DNA of 64,000 nt from Desulfuromonas acetoxidans DSM 684 (GTDB taxonomy: Bacteria > Desulfobacterota > Desulfuromonadia > Desulfuromonadales > Desulfuromonadaceae), in contig NZ_AAEW02000017.1 in NCBI RefSeq assembly GCF_000167355.1, forward strand, positions 1 to 64,000, in the 5' to 3' direction. The translations under genes and the position numbers were made by a program. Below the pieces are notes generated by a model. It did no database searches. It was given only the letters and a program-made list of their open reading frames with translations, and was not told where the DNA came from. Below, one piece after another: positions 48,201 to 63,200 of the stretch (position 1 is its first letter; each line of letters begins with the position of its first letter).

Positions 48201-51200
48201 TATTGATGAACTGTACGGTAATGCCGGAACCGATACCGTGGCGGAAAGTGACGATGTCCGCTTTATCCTGAGCGACACCGAGCTGGATATGGCCGAAGGC
48301 GCCAGCGAAGAGGTCACCCTGACCCTCGATGACTCAGTGACCGGTGGCACCTTTACCCTGACGTATGACGGTGAGACCACGGCTGCAATTGACTATGATG
48401 CCGATGCCGCCACCTTGGAGCAGGCCCTGTCTCAGCTGGATGCACTCGACAGCCAGGATATCTCTGTCAGTCGTGACCGGATTTCCGTCGCGCTGGATAC
48501 GCTGCTGACTGATCTCAATGACGGCGCTGGTGTTGCCGTGGCCGCAGCCGGAACTCTTGATCTGAGTATCACTCTGAGCGATGGTGAAACCGTCGTTGAC
48601 ATTGATCTCGGCACTGCCACGACGTTACAGGATATTCTTGACCTGATCACTGCCAGTAATGCCCACCTGACGGCGGAACTGGGTGACGATGGCGTGGGGA
48701 TCGATCTCAGCGATGACCTCGACGGCGATAGTGATCTGATCGTCGCTGCTCTCAATGATTCCTCGGCAGCGGAAGATCTCGGTATTCTCGGCACCGGTTA
48801 CGGTGCAAGTCTGCAAGGCAGCGCGCTGACTGATCTCTTCGGCCCCTGGATTATCACCTTTACCGTCAATATGGCGGGGATGAATGTCGATGATATCACC
48901 TGTGATGCGGCAGACCTTGATGGCGGCACGTTAACCGTAGCGATCAGTCAGGGTGGCCAAGCTGCCAATCTGTTGGACAGCATCGAACAAGCGGAACTTG
49001 TCGGCGGTATCAGCGACAACATCATGGATGCCAGCGCCTTCAGCGGCTCGGTGGTTCTCTATGGTGCCGATGGTGACGATACCCTGATCGGTGCAGCTGG
49101 TGATGATGAGTTGTACGGCAATGCCGGGTTCGATACCCTGACCGGCGGTTTGGGAGATGACCTGATCGATGGTGGTGAAGATGAGGACCTGCTGATGGAA
49201 CAGCGTGATGCCTCGACCATCACCCTGACCAACACCAGCCTGACCATGGACAGTGAGTCCGACACTCTTACCGGCATTGAAGTCGCTCAACTCACAGGTG
49301 GTGCGAGTAGTAACGCCATTGATGCCTCCGCCTTTACCGGCCTGTCTTCCGACACCTCGCGCATTTATCTGAACAATGGCGAGGGCGTCGATACCAGCAG
49401 CGTCACTTCGTCGTCTCTCACCGGTCTCGAAGACAGCATTGAACTGATCTACCTCAATGATGGTGCAGGCGTCTCCACCGTGGCCGGGGCTGCGGATATT
49501 CAGATCACCCTCACGGATGGCAGTACGGTCAGTATTGATCTGAGCAATGCCGAGACCCTTCAGGACGTGCTGGATTTGATCGAAGAAGCCAGCAGCCTGC
49601 TGACGGTGGTTCTCAATGATGACGGTAATGGCCTGACTCTGAGTGATTCCGCTGCGGGTAGTGGAGACCTGACCGTTACCGCTCTCAACGGTTCGCAAGC
49701 GGCGAACGATCTCGGTATTCTCGGTAGCGGCAACGGTGCAACCCTTGATGGTGTTCCCTTTGTCGCGGTCGCGGGCGATGTGCGCGTGATTCTTTCCGAT
49801 GGCACTGTGGTTGACGTGGTGCTGTCCGATGCCGATACCGTTGAGGATTTTCTCAATGCTTTCAGCGATGCCCATGACAATCTGACGGCTAAACTGAACA
49901 GTGACGGCACCGGGATCAATCTGATCGACAGTTCCGGTGGCAGCCAGGTTGTCAGTGTCGTGGCATTGAATGGTGCCGGGGCGGTGGATGACCTGGGGCT
50001 GAGCACAGGCACCGCTTCAACCACTGGCATCGAAGGCACCGCTTTGGTCACCGGTTATGTCATCCTCGACGGTGGCGCAGGTGATGATACCCTGACCGGC
50101 ACCATTGGCGACGATATTATCACCGGTGGTCTCGGCAGTGACACCATCGATGGCGGGCTCGGCAGCGATACGCTGGAAGAGAGCAGCACCGGTGATTTTG
50201 ATCTCGGTGATACCTCGTTGGTTATGGACGGGGGAACCGACACTCTGAGCAGCATCGAATTGGCCACACTGACCGGTGGTGAAGCTGGCCAAACCATCGA
50301 TGCCGCAGATTTCAGTGGTGATACCACGCTGATCAGTGGCGGTGGGGCGGACACCCTGCTCGGTGGCAGCGGTAATGATCAATTCCGCGTCGATATCTCC
50401 AATCTTGATGCCAACGACGATGGGGTTAAAGACGAAGACGAAAAAGTCTATGTGGATGTTGGCGGCGGCAGTGACAATGAACTGGTCATCCTCGGTGCCG
50501 GTGGCAATGCGCTGCTGTCTAATATTGATTGGATCGATTTTGCCGACACCGACGGCCTGTCGCTGACCTTCAGTGAAGAGGACAGTGACACCTTGACCGT
50601 GACCGGCACCTTTGATTTTGAGGCCGCCAGTCTGAGTGGGGTGGATATCACCTTCCGTGCTGAAAATGTAAACATTCTCGGCGCCACTATTATCACCGAT
50701 ACCGCCAGTGACGCTGGTGATATCACCATTGAAGGCAAGGCGATCACCATTGATGATACAACGGTGATCTCGGCGCTTTCCACCGGTCTCGGGGAAGAGT
50801 TTGACGGCACCATCAATATCATTGCCGCCGATCTGTTCAAAGATTTCACCGCCATCGGCTTTGCCAATGTGGATTACAACGAAGCGACCATTGACATTGA
50901 CAATGCCACCATTACTGGCGGGGATATCAATATTATCGCGACGGCAGAAGCACAGAAGTACGACATTGATTTCGGTGAAAGCTGGATTGGCGAGAAACTG
51001 GAAAGTGTGGCCGGAAGTATCATTCAGGGCGTTGAACGCTTTTCCCTGATTGCCGGTGTCGCTGTGGCGACTTCCAAAGCGACAATTAACATTGGTGAAA
51101 ATGCTGTGATCACCGGCCGCGATATCGTGGTGCACAGTGACGCGACAACTCTGGCCAAGGCGTCGCCCACCAGCTTGTTCCTCGGTGTTGCCGTGGGTGT

Positions 51201-54200
51201 GGTCAACACGGTTTCCGATGTGACAGTGGCTGGCAGTCTGACCGCAACCGGTGATATGACGATCCGGGCGACCGGCGACAACACCAGCAATGTGTCCGCA
51301 TCAGCGGATAAATCGTTCTCCTTTACCGTCGCGGTTTCCGTGATTGATTCCGATGTCATGGCTCAGGTGGCCGATACCGCCTCGTTGGTGGTTGGCGGCA
51401 ATTTGTATGTGATGGCTGACACCATTGACCACAACAGCACCAGCGCCGAGTCGTCCACCGGAACCGGCGGTAAGGTTGGTTTCAGTGTAGCCGTCAGTGT
51501 TGAAGACGGCAACACCCTGGCCTACCTGGACGGCGATGCTGATGTCGCCGGTAACATCTCCGTGGTAGCCGATCAGAAGAAAGAAGCGGTGGCCGGGACC
51601 AAGTTCCTGTTTGTTCCTGCCGATCAGAATGGCGTCTCCGCCATATCCAGTGTGGCCGAAGACGGTTTTCTCGACAAGCTCAAGGACAAGGTCAAAACCA
51701 AAGCACTGGATGCTACCGGGGTGTCGAAGATTACCGACAAAGTGAAAACCAGTGTCACGGATTTTCTCAAGAAAAACCAGACCCTGAAGGCACTTCTCGA
51801 ATCACCGACCACCAATACCTACGATGTCGGCGCGGCATTTGCCGTGTCCGTGGATACCAATGACGCTGTGGCGCGCATCGGTGACGGCGTGCACGCTGTG
51901 GATATCGAAGCCGACGGCGACATCACAGTTTCGGCAACAACCTCCAACCGCCCGGCCATTACCGCTCAGTCGTCAACGGAGAATGATGCGACTGGTGTTT
52001 TGCCGACACAGAATCAGGCGAACGCAAAGTTTGGTGGCTCTGTGGCGATTTCCGTCGGTGTGTATGACGATAATGCCGATGCCTATATCTCCGATCTGAC
52101 TGAAATTGACACCGCCGGAACCCTGACCGTTGAGGCGCAGACGCTCAATCAGATTGATCCCATGGGATTGTGGGGGGTCAACCTGATCACGCCGTTCTTC
52201 AACTCAAATACCCATGCCACCTATTCGACGGATGAAACCGAGCCGGTGACGGTGGCCAACGGCGATACCGTTTCGATCACCGACAATCACCTCGGCGAAG
52301 GGGAAACCGGTAACTGGTACCAATACATTGGTAGCCAGCCGGAAAAAGAGTTCGACCTGGCGACTACCGACTTTACCGATGAAACGCAATGGGAAGATCT
52401 TGGCAATCCCATTGTCAGCCAGGGGCTTGACTACGTCGGCAATCTGATGACCTATCTCAACGGCAATTTCGGTCTGGTGGACAACCTCATCGACAGCTAC
52501 ACCAATGCCCGTTCCAAAGGCCAGGAGCTGGCGCTTGCCGGAGCCCTGACCGTTCTGGTCAGCAACCACGATGCAACGGCGACGATTAAGTCGGGTGCTC
52601 AGATCAATCAGAACAATACCGGCAGCGACGGCACCGATTACCAGAGCGGCGACCGGGATGTTGTGGTCGAAGCGGCCAGTGTCAATCACACGGCGACCAT
52701 GGTCGGCAACTACGACTTCAATATCACCAGTTTCGGCGATGGCGTGAAAAGTGCCGATGGCGGCAGCGGCGTTGGTGCCAGTATCGGCGTGTTCTGGTAT
52801 GAAAATAATGTTGCTGCGACCATTGAGGAAGGTGTCACCCTGTATGCCGACAGCTTGGAAGTGGATGCCGACAACGAAACGTTGGCCGTGTTGTTGCTCA
52901 CCTCTGGCGGCAAGGCCGGAAATGTCGCATTTAACGGCGCGTTTGGTGGCAATATCGTCAACAATACCACCACGGCCCAGATTGATAACGGTTCAACCAT
53001 CGTTGTTGGCAGCGGCGAAGTTGCAGATGAGGATGCCAATGGTGCATCGTTGTTTGTCGATGCCAGCGATGACAGCTATGTGATCACTGTGGCCGGTGCC
53101 GTGGCCCGCTCTGAAAGTGTTGGCATCGGTGCCTCGTTGGGTGTCAGTGTCACCCTGCGCGACACTCAGGCGATTATCGGTGATGAAACCGGCGAGGAAG
53201 CCGCGTCCGGTATCATCATTGTCGAAGGTGATGCGATGGTGACGGCGGATAATGGAGGCTTCATCGGCACTTTTGCCGTTGCCGGAGCCAGTGCCTCACC
53301 TAAGACGACGACCGCTGAAGCGCCGACCGACGATAATCCTTCCGTCACGCCGTTTAACGGTACCGGTGGTACTCAGGGTTCGGACGGCAGCAGCAAGTCC
53401 GACAAGGACTTGCTGAACTGGCAAACGCGTATGGCCAGTATGCTGACGGAGATGAAGGAATCGGGCAAGGTCACGGATAATGTCACTGGTGCTGTCGATG
53501 CCATTGAGAAGGCGACCGAAACAACCAACCAGTCTAAATCAGGCTATGGTATTTCCGGGGCATTTACCGTCAATGTGGTGCATGAAGATGCCTTGGCTTA
53601 CATGCAGAATATCGACAGCTTTACAGCAGGCACTCTGACTCTGCAATCGGTAGACAGCACGTTGCTGTGTACCCTGGCCGGGTCGGTGGCGCTGTCGAGC
53701 TCCACCGGTCAGGGGAAATCGGTCGGTATTGCCGGAGCTGCTGCGATCAATATCCTCACCGGGGACACAGCCGCCTATGTGAATGGCACGACACTGCATC
53801 TGGATGAATTGATTGAGAATGCCGTACGCAGCGGGCTGGTTGTTTCCGTGACTGCCGGAGCCGGTGGTGCCAAGGGGCGCAGCGGCTACGCTCTGGGCGG
53901 ATCGCTGTCCTTCTGCTACAGCGGTGCAACCACAGAAGCCTACCTGGAAAATGCCTCGGGAGAGATCGCTGGCGACCTGATACTTTCCGCGACCGACAGT
54001 ACCCACATTATCCAGGTGGCTGGTGCCGGTGGTTTCGGCGGTAAAGCCGGTGTCGGTGCGGCGATTGCCTTTAGCGATATTCACAATACCGTCTCAACCC
54101 GTATTGAAGATGTCTCTTCAATCACCTACAGCGGTGATGTGATTCTAGGCAGCCTGTCCGACAGTTTGATCATCACGGCGGTGGCTGGCGTCGGTGTTGC

Positions 54201-57200
54201 CACCGGTGGCGGTGGCGAAAAAGGCTATGGCGTTGGCGGCACGGTGGCCGTCAACCTGATTCAGAATACGGTCGAAGCTGAAATTATCGACAGTCAACTG
54301 ACGGCAGCTCTGTCAACCAGCGGTGATGTGACGTTGACCGCCGAGGACAGCTCGTCGATCTACAGTTTCTCCGGCGCGTTCGGCTATGGCAAAACCGCCG
54401 GTATCGGCTTCGCCTTTGCCCTCAACTATGTGGAAAACGATGTTGCCGCGGTCGTTGAAGGGTCGACCCTTTCGATTGGCGGCAATCTGACCGTCGAGGC
54501 GGTGGAAAACAGCACACTGATTACGGCCGCTGTCGGCGGTGCCGGGGCGAACAAGGTTGCCGTGGGCGGTGCCATCGCCTTGAATATTGTTGCCAACAGT
54601 ATTTCGTCACGCATTGGTGCCACAGTGGATACCGATGATGAAGGTACGGTTCTTTCCGTCACTCCGAGCAGCATTCAAGTTGCGGGTACAGCGACGGTTT
54701 CCACTGACGACACGACCACCAGTGTCTCAACGGCAGGGGGCCTGTCCGCTTCCAGCAAGGGCGCTGTTGGTGCCGGGATCGCCATCAACCTGATGTGGAA
54801 TGACAGCGAAGCCGTGATCGACAGCTCTACGGTTGAGGCGGGTTCGGATGTGGTTGTTGATGCGACGGCCAATGAAACACTGGTGACTGTGGCCATTGGT
54901 GGCAGTGGTGCCGATAAGTTTGCTTTGGGCGGCGCTGTTGCCGTTACTGTGGTCAATAACAGTGTCCGCGCCGGTATCACCAACGACGAAGAACAGGAAA
55001 GCAACGCGACCACCGGTGTGCATGTTGCTTCGGGCGGTACGCTTGGAGTCAATGCCAGCGACAGTTCGACGATTGTCAGCATCGGCGGCGGCTTTGCCGG
55101 TGCCGGGACGACGGCCGTCGGCGCCTCGGTCAGCACCGTGTATTTGGGCAAAGAGATTGAGGCCACCATCGATGGGATGACCGTGGATGCGGACGGCAAT
55201 GTGACCGTTCAGGCGGGCTTTAGTTCTCCGTTGACGGATGACGGTCTCAACCAAATCAATGATAATCTGCTTGGTGTCAGTCTTGACGGTGTTAGCGGTG
55301 GGCAGATTGTCAACCTGGCCATTGGTGGTGCTGCATCGGGTAAAAATGCCGCAGGAGCTGGTATTGCCGTCAATGTCATCGATAACGATATCACCGCCGC
55401 TATTGCTGACGGTGCCGATGTCGACAGCCAAGGGCAGGTGACGGTCGCGGCTGCGGATCGCTCGGTGATTGATGCCCTGGCTTTCGGTGGCGCCGGATCG
55501 GGAACGACGGCGGGCGGAGTTGCCATCGGAGCCAACGTGATCACCAATCATGTCGACGCAGAAGTGAGCGCTTCGACGGTGACGGCGGCCTCCAATGTTT
55601 CGGTTGCGGCGTCTTCATCGTCAATTATTCGTACTCTTGGTCTGGGAGTCAGCGGCTCCGGTACCAATGCGGTATCGGTCTCGGCATTGGGGAACGATGT
55701 GACCAATGTCACCACGGCCCAAATTAGCGGTTCTACGGTAACGGCCGGTGATGATGTGCTGGTTGCGGCCAGTGACGAAGCACCGCTGATCACACCGTCG
55801 TGGATGCTGACGGCCGAGCAGCAGACGGCTGTCGATGAAGCACTGGATGGTTCCCCGATTGAACTCGACGGCAATATTCTGGCGTTGAATATCAGCATTG
55901 CCGGTTCCGGTACAAGAGCAATCAGCGGCGCCGTGATGGGTAACGTCATCACCAATACCGTGACCAGTACCATCAGCAATTCAACGGTTCGCGCCGGTGT
56001 CGAGGACGATGGCACTGTGACCAACAGCGAGGCCGATATCGTGATCGACAGTGTTTCCGATTCGGGCATCATCGCCCTGAGTGTCGGTGTCGCTGGTTCC
56101 GGGACCACGGCGGTGCAGGCCAGCGGGTTCGGTAATGTGATTACCAACAATACCTCTGCGGTGATCAATGGAGGTTCGACCCTGATCAGTGCCGATGCCG
56201 TTGATGTGGGGGCTCAGGACCAATCGCAAATTCGTGCTCTGGCCTTGAGTGTTGCCGCATCCGGAAGTACCGCAGTCTCGGTGTTGATCGGTGCCAACGT
56301 TATTGTCAATCATGTCGAGGCGCTGATCACGGGCAGTACCGTCACCAGTGGTGGGGATCTGAGCCTCACGGCCTTGAATGACGCGGACATTCTCAGTTTC
56401 AGCGGCGGTGTGGCCGCTACGGGAACCACGTCAGTTATGACGTCGCTGTCCGCCAATATTATTGCCAATACTACCCGCGCCATGATTGAGGATGATGACG
56501 ATGACACGCAAAGTGTCGTCAACGCCGGTGGCAGCATCGCCATCAGCGCAGAGGATACCTCAACGATCGATGCTCTGGCCTTTGGTGTTTCCGGCTCCGG
56601 CACGACCGCGGTCGGTGTCGGCCTGACCAACAACGATATTATCAATACCATTGAAGCGCGAATCGAAGGCTCCCAAGTCGATGGCGGTGCCGCTCTTGAT
56701 CTCACCGCTAATTCATCCGCTGGGGTCCATGCGTTGTCCCTTGGTGTGGCCGGTTCCGGTACCACGGCGGTGCAGGTCAGCGCCATGGGCAATATCATGG
56801 CCAATACCACCCGCGCTATCATCAGCGATTCCGTGGTCAACACCGTCGGCGCCATCAGCCTGGTGGCCAAGGATGATGATCCGAGTCTGGTTCCCGATTG
56901 GTTGCTTCCGGCAGAATACACGGCGGCATTCGACGCCGCCCTTGAAGGCAGTCCTATTGAACTCGACGCCAATATTCTCGCCCTGAACATCAGTGTCGCC
57001 GCTTCCGGTACTGTGGCCGTGAATACCGTGGTTACCGGTAATGTGATCAGCAACAGTGTCAGCAGTGCGATTGTCGGTTCCGATGTCACTTCGGACACAG
57101 GAAATATTGTCCTCGACAGTGATACCAACGCCGGCATTATTTTCCTCAGCGTCGGTGTGGCTGCTTCCGGTGAAGTGTCCGTCGATGCCAGTGGTTTCGG

Positions 57201-60200
57201 TAACGTGATTGCCAACAGTACCAAAGCTCTGATCTCCGATCAGTCGGATGTCGAAGCAACCGCCGGTGCCGTGGCCATGAGTGCTGACGATACGTCGGTG
57301 ATTCGCTCAGCCGGCATCAGCGTCTCCGGTTCCGGTGCCGTAGCCGTCGGGGCGTTGGTTGGTGTCAACGTCATCGGTAACAGCGTGATCAGTGAGATCT
57401 CCGGTTCCGAAGTGACCAGTGGTTCCACCCTTGATGTTACCGCATCCAACGCCTCGAATATCCTCGGTCTGACCACCGGTGTCGCCGGTTCCGGCACCGT
57501 GTCGGTCATGGTATCGCTGTCGGGTAACGTGGTGAGCAACACCACTTTTGCTGGAATCAGCGATAGCGGCGGGCTGCAACAAACCCTGAGCTCCATGGGC
57601 GGGGTTCAAGGTAGTTTTGCTCTGGATCGCATTGATCTGGACGCCGATACCATCACGCTGGGCAGCGATGCCGAATTTGAAACCGGTGATAGCCTGATCT
57701 ACCGTCGCAGTGGCGGCGAGGCCGTCGGCGGTTTGGACGATGGCACCACCTATTATGTCATCGTTGACTCCGATGGTGTGATCCAGTTGGCGACTACCCG
57801 CAGCGACGCTCTGGCCGGTAACGCTATCAATCTGCAAGCCGCCAACACGACCAGTCGATTGACGACGGAAGAGGAGTCGGACATCCTTTTCTCCGCCGGT
57901 AATGTTGATCAGGAGAACGATGCCATCCAGCTCAGCGCAAACAACGGGCTGGTTACCGGTGACACACTGGTTTACCACCGTGACGGCGAGCAGGCCATCG
58001 GCGGTTTGGACGACGGGACCACCTATTACGTGATTGTCGGTGCCGATAACAGCATCCAGCTTGCCGCCAGCAGTGACGATGCCGCCAACGGCGTTGCCGT
58101 TGATCTCGGCACTACCAATACCACCAGTCTGCTGGCTGCGGAAGGGGGAACGAAGGTTTCCTTCTCTCAGTCCGGCGATGTTGATGCGGACGCGAATACC
58201 ATCAACGTATCGTCCGTTGACGACTTGGAAACCGGCGATGCCCTGGTCTACAGCAGCGAAAGCGGCGCGGATGTCGAGGGTTTGGAAGATGGCACCACCT
58301 ATTATGTGATTGTCGATGGCGACAGCATTCAACTGGCCGAAACCCGGGCCGATGCCTTGGACGGCATTGCGATTGATCTGGGTGAAACAGCTCTGATTGG
58401 CAGTACCGTCGATGCCGGTGGCGATGTGACCCTGTCTGCGGAAGATAATTCCGAAGTCAACAGTATTGCCATTGGCGTGTCCGCCAGTGGCGGTGGTGCA
58501 GTGGGCGTGGCCCTGGCCACCAATGTCATTGCCAACCATACCCAGACCATGATCAGCCATACCGATCTGGAAACAGACGGCAGCCTGACCGTGGAATCAA
58601 TCTCTTCTTCCATTATCCGCACCGCAGCCATTGGCGTGGCCGGTTCCGGCGGGTTTGCCGTACAGGTGACGGCGTTGGGCAATGTGGTTGCCAACAGCAC
58701 CAGTGCAACCATCAGTGGCTCGGATGTAACGGCACAGGGCGATGTGGTGATCAGTGCCTCGGAGCAGCCGCCGATGGTGAACCCGTTGCTGGAGATTCTC
58801 AGTGAGTTCCTGCTGGATGCCGATACTCTGAGCGATTTGCAAGACGCTCTGGCTGGTACGCCCTTTGATCCCACCGCCAGTATTTTGTCGCTCAATGTCA
58901 GTGTGGCCGCATCGAGCAGTGTCTCTGTTAATAGCGCCTTCACCGGCAATGTGATCGCCAATTCCATCACGGCGCAGATCGATGATTCGACGGTGATCTC
59001 CGTTGACGGCGATGTGATTCTCACCAGTACCTCCAGCGCCGGCATTGTGGCGCTGACCGTTGGTGTCGCCGCTTCCGGCGGTGTCTCTGTTGATGCCAGC
59101 GGCTTCGGTAACGTGATTGCCAACCGGATCAGCGCCAGGGTCAGTGGCGGTTCCGAGGTTGAAACCCAGGCTGCGGATGGCCTGATCAGTCTGGTGGCCA
59201 CGGATGTGTCACAAATCCGTTCCGCCGGGGTCAGTGTTTCCGGTTCCGGCGCGGTGGCCGTCGGTGCCCTGATTGGTGCCAACGTCATTGCCAACAGCGT
59301 GGTGGCCGAAATTTCCGGTTCCACCGTTACCAGTGGTTCGACCCTGAATCTTGACGCTGAAAATAATGCCAATATCCTCGGCCTGACCGTCGGCGTGGCC
59401 GGTTCCGGTGCGGTGTCCGGTCTGTTGTCGTTATCGGGTAATGTCATCGCCAATACCACCCGCGCCGCCATCACCAGTGAAGAGGATGAGGGCGGCACTG
59501 ATTCGACCATCACCACGGGCGGCTCGATCAGCCTGTCGGCAGAGGATAATTCGCAAATCAACAGTATCGCCATCGGCGTTTCCGCCACCGGTGGCGGCGC
59601 TTTTGGTGCCGCTGTGGCCAGCAACGTGGTCGCCAACACCACGGAAACGGAAGTCAGCGGCACCACAATGACCAGCGGTGGTTCGCTGTCGCTTAACGCT
59701 CTTTCATCATCCATTATCCGCACTGTGGCTGTCGGTGTTTCCGGCTCGGGCGGTGTCGCCGTACAGCTGACCGTGCTGGGCAACGCCATTGCCAACACGA
59801 CGCGTTCCGAGATCAGTGGTTCCACCATTACCGCCGTCGGCGATGTGCTGCTGAGCGCTACAGAAGAATCCCCGACCATGGATCCGTTGCTCGGCGTGGT
59901 CAGCGAATACCTGCTGGATGCCGAAACCCTGAGCGCCTTTGAAGATGCTCTGGCCGGAACACCCATCGACCCAACGGCCAATATCCTGTCGCTCAACGTC
60001 AGTGTTGCCGGAACCGGTGGTGTGGCGGTGAACGGTGCCTTTACCGGCAACACCATCACCAATAACGTGGCAACGCTGATCGATGATTCGACGGTCACCT
60101 CCACAGCCGGTGATGTCGTCATGACCACGGACTCACGTGCCGGGATCGTCGCGTTGACCGTCGGCGTGGCCGGCAGTGGTGCGGTGGCCGTCAACGCCAC

Positions 60201-63200
60201 CGGCTTTGGTAATGTGATTGTCAATGACATTACCGCTACCATCAGTGGTGGTTCGCATGTTGAGACCGATGCCGTGGATGGAGCCATCAGCCTCACGGCG
60301 CAGGATGTCTCGCAAATCCGTTCCGCCGCAGTCAGCGTGGCTGGAACCGGCGCTGTTGCCATCGGTGCTCTGATCGGTGCCAATGTGATTGCCAACGAGA
60401 TTGCCGCTGAGGTGATCGGTTCAAGTATGGCCAGCGGTTCAACGATAGACCTGACCGCACTCAATAACAGCAGCGTTCTCGGCCTGTCCGTCGGTGTGGC
60501 CGGGTCGGGTGCTGTTGCCGGACTGCTGTCACTGACCGGCAACGTGATCAGTAATACCACTGTCGCAGGCATTGTCGACGGCAGTGGGCTGCGCCAGAGC
60601 CTGAGTTCCATCAACGGTGGTCAGGGCAATTTCATCATCTCAGATGCCGTTGATACCGACAGTGACACCATTACCCTTGGCCGCGACCATGGTCTTGAGA
60701 CCGGCGATGCCATTGTTTACAGCCGTAGTGGCGACAAAGCCGTTGGCGGTCTGGAAGACGGAACCACCTATTACGTGATTGTCGGCAGCGATGGAGCGAT
60801 TCAACTTGCCGCAAACCGGGACGATGCCGTCGCCGCCAACGTCGTCGATCTCTACGATGTCGACACCAACAGCGGCCTGGTCGCTGGGGATGGCTCGACA
60901 GTGACATTTGACGCCGCTGCTGCCGTAGATGGGGATGCGGATACGATTTTGCTGGGTAGCGGACACGGTCTGTCAACCGGTGATGAGTTGGTCTATCACC
61001 GCGACGGTGATGAAATGATCGACGGTCTGAGCGATGGAACTACGTATTACGCCATTGTTGGTTCCGGCAGCACCATCCAACTGGCCGCCAGCAGTGATGA
61101 TGCTGCCAATGGGGTGGCCATTGATCTCGGTGCTGCAGATACCAACAGTCTGTTGTCGCCGCAAGCTGGCAGCAAAGTGTCGTTTGATGTGGCAGACGAT
61201 GTCAATGCCGCAACTGACAGCATCCATCTGGAGGCTGGGCATGGTCTTGAAACTGGCGATGCTCTGACCTACAGCAACGGCAATGGTGTGGATGTTGCCG
61301 GTCTGGAAGACGGTGTTACCTACTATGTGATCACGTCCGCCGATCCCGATGTTGACGGCACCATTCAACTGGCGGCCAGCCTGGCGGATGCACTGGCCGG
61401 TATCGCCGTGGACATCGGAGAGACAATTGCCGGTGGATCCACAGTGGATGCCGGTGGCTCGGTCAGTTTGGCAGCGACCGATGACTCTGAAATCAACAGC
61501 ATTGCTGTCGGGGTCTCGGGAACCGGCGGCGGCGCGTTCGGTGCGGCAGTTTCCAGCAATGTCATTGCCAATACCACCGCGACTGAGGTTGGTAGCACAG
61601 TGCTCGAATCCGATGGTGGTCTGAGTCTGGACTCCACCTCGTCATCGATTATCCGTACCGTCGCCGTGGGCGTGTCCGGTTCCGGTATCGCTGCGGTGCA
61701 GATGACCGTGCTGGGGAACTCCATTGCCAACGACACCAGTGCCGCGATCAGCGGGTCAACCGTGACCACATCTGGAGATATCAGCCTGTCGGCGGCGGAA
61801 GAGGCACCGAGCATGGTGCCGCTGATGGACGAAATTGGTAACTACATTCTCGACGATGAGACCAAAGAGGGGCTTGAAGCGTCATTGTCCGGCTCGCCCG
61901 TTGATCTTGACACCAACATTCTGTCTCTCAACGTCAGTGTGGCCGGTACCGGCGGTGTGGCGGTCAGCGGCGCGTTTACTGGCAATACCATCACCAACAG
62001 CGTAACCACGGAAATTGTTGATTCGACGGTGACGTCAACCGGTGGCAATATCCTTCTGGATAGCACTTCCGATGCTGGAATTCTCGCCTTGACCGTCGGT
62101 GTGGCCGGCTCTGGAGTCGTTGCGGTTCAGGCCACTGGGTTCGGTAACGTCATCAGCAACCGGCTGTCGGCGACCATTGAGGATGGCTCCGTTGTGACGA
62201 CGCAAGCTGCGGACGGTGCGATTGCTCTGAGTGCCAGTGATGTTTCGCAAATTCGTTCCGCCGCAGTCAGCGTCGCCGGAACCGGGGCTGTTGCCGTCGG
62301 TGCCCTGATCGGTGCCAATGTGATCACTAATCAGGTGATTACCGAGATTGAAGGGTCCAACGTCAACAGCGGTTCGACCTTGGATCTGACGGCCACAAAT
62401 GATGCAAATATTCTCGGTCTGACCGTGGGTGTCGCCGCTTCCGGTATCGCTTCAGGGCTGTTGTCGCTGTCAGGCAATGTGGTGACCAACACCACCAGGG
62501 CGGCGATCAGTGCGACCAAGGATGAGGACGGCAATGTCCTGCAAGGGTCTGATGTGTCAGCCGGTGGCGATATCACCCTGTCGGCACGGGATGAATCCGA
62601 GATCAATACGGTGGCTGTGGGTGTGTCCGGGACCGGTGGTGGTGCCGTCGGTGCGGCGGTTGCCGCCAATGTCATCACCAACACGACGGAAACCGAAGTC
62701 AGCGACAGTGTTGTGGAGACTACCGGTTCGTTGGTTCTCGATGCCGATTCCTCGTCAATCATTCGCACCCTGGCTGTGGGTGTATCCGGTTCCGGCGGCT
62801 TTGCCGTTCAGGTGACAACCCTAGGCAATGAGATCAACAACGATACGTCGGCGATCATCAGCGATTCGACGGTTGCCGCGGCAGGCGATGTTCAGCTGAC
62901 AGCTCTGGAAGAGGCACCAAGTCTTGTACCGGACTTCTTGACAGAACTGGCTGATTTCATCACCGATTCCTCCATGTCCGATGCGATTGACGATGCTCTG
63001 GATGATACGCCCATCGACAGCACGGCCAACATCATGTCGCTCAATGTCAGTGTGTCCGGGTCCGGTGGGGCCGCGATTAACGGCGCGTTTACCGGCAACC
63101 TGATCACCGACAATGTGATCACTGACATTGCCGATTCAACCGTGTTCAGTGGTGCGGTGAAGTCGGCAACCTACGATGACAGCGACGGCATTGATGCCAC

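Noticed and set aside
58329-60614. 761-codon open frame on the minus strand opposite the giant gene
   Set aside because: Low-complexity Ala/Pro/Thr/Val sequence produced by the repeated GC-skewed codons of the adhesin. The plus frame has RTX and repeat structure; the minus frame has none. Several similar minus frames from 45595 to 63983 were rejected for the same reason.
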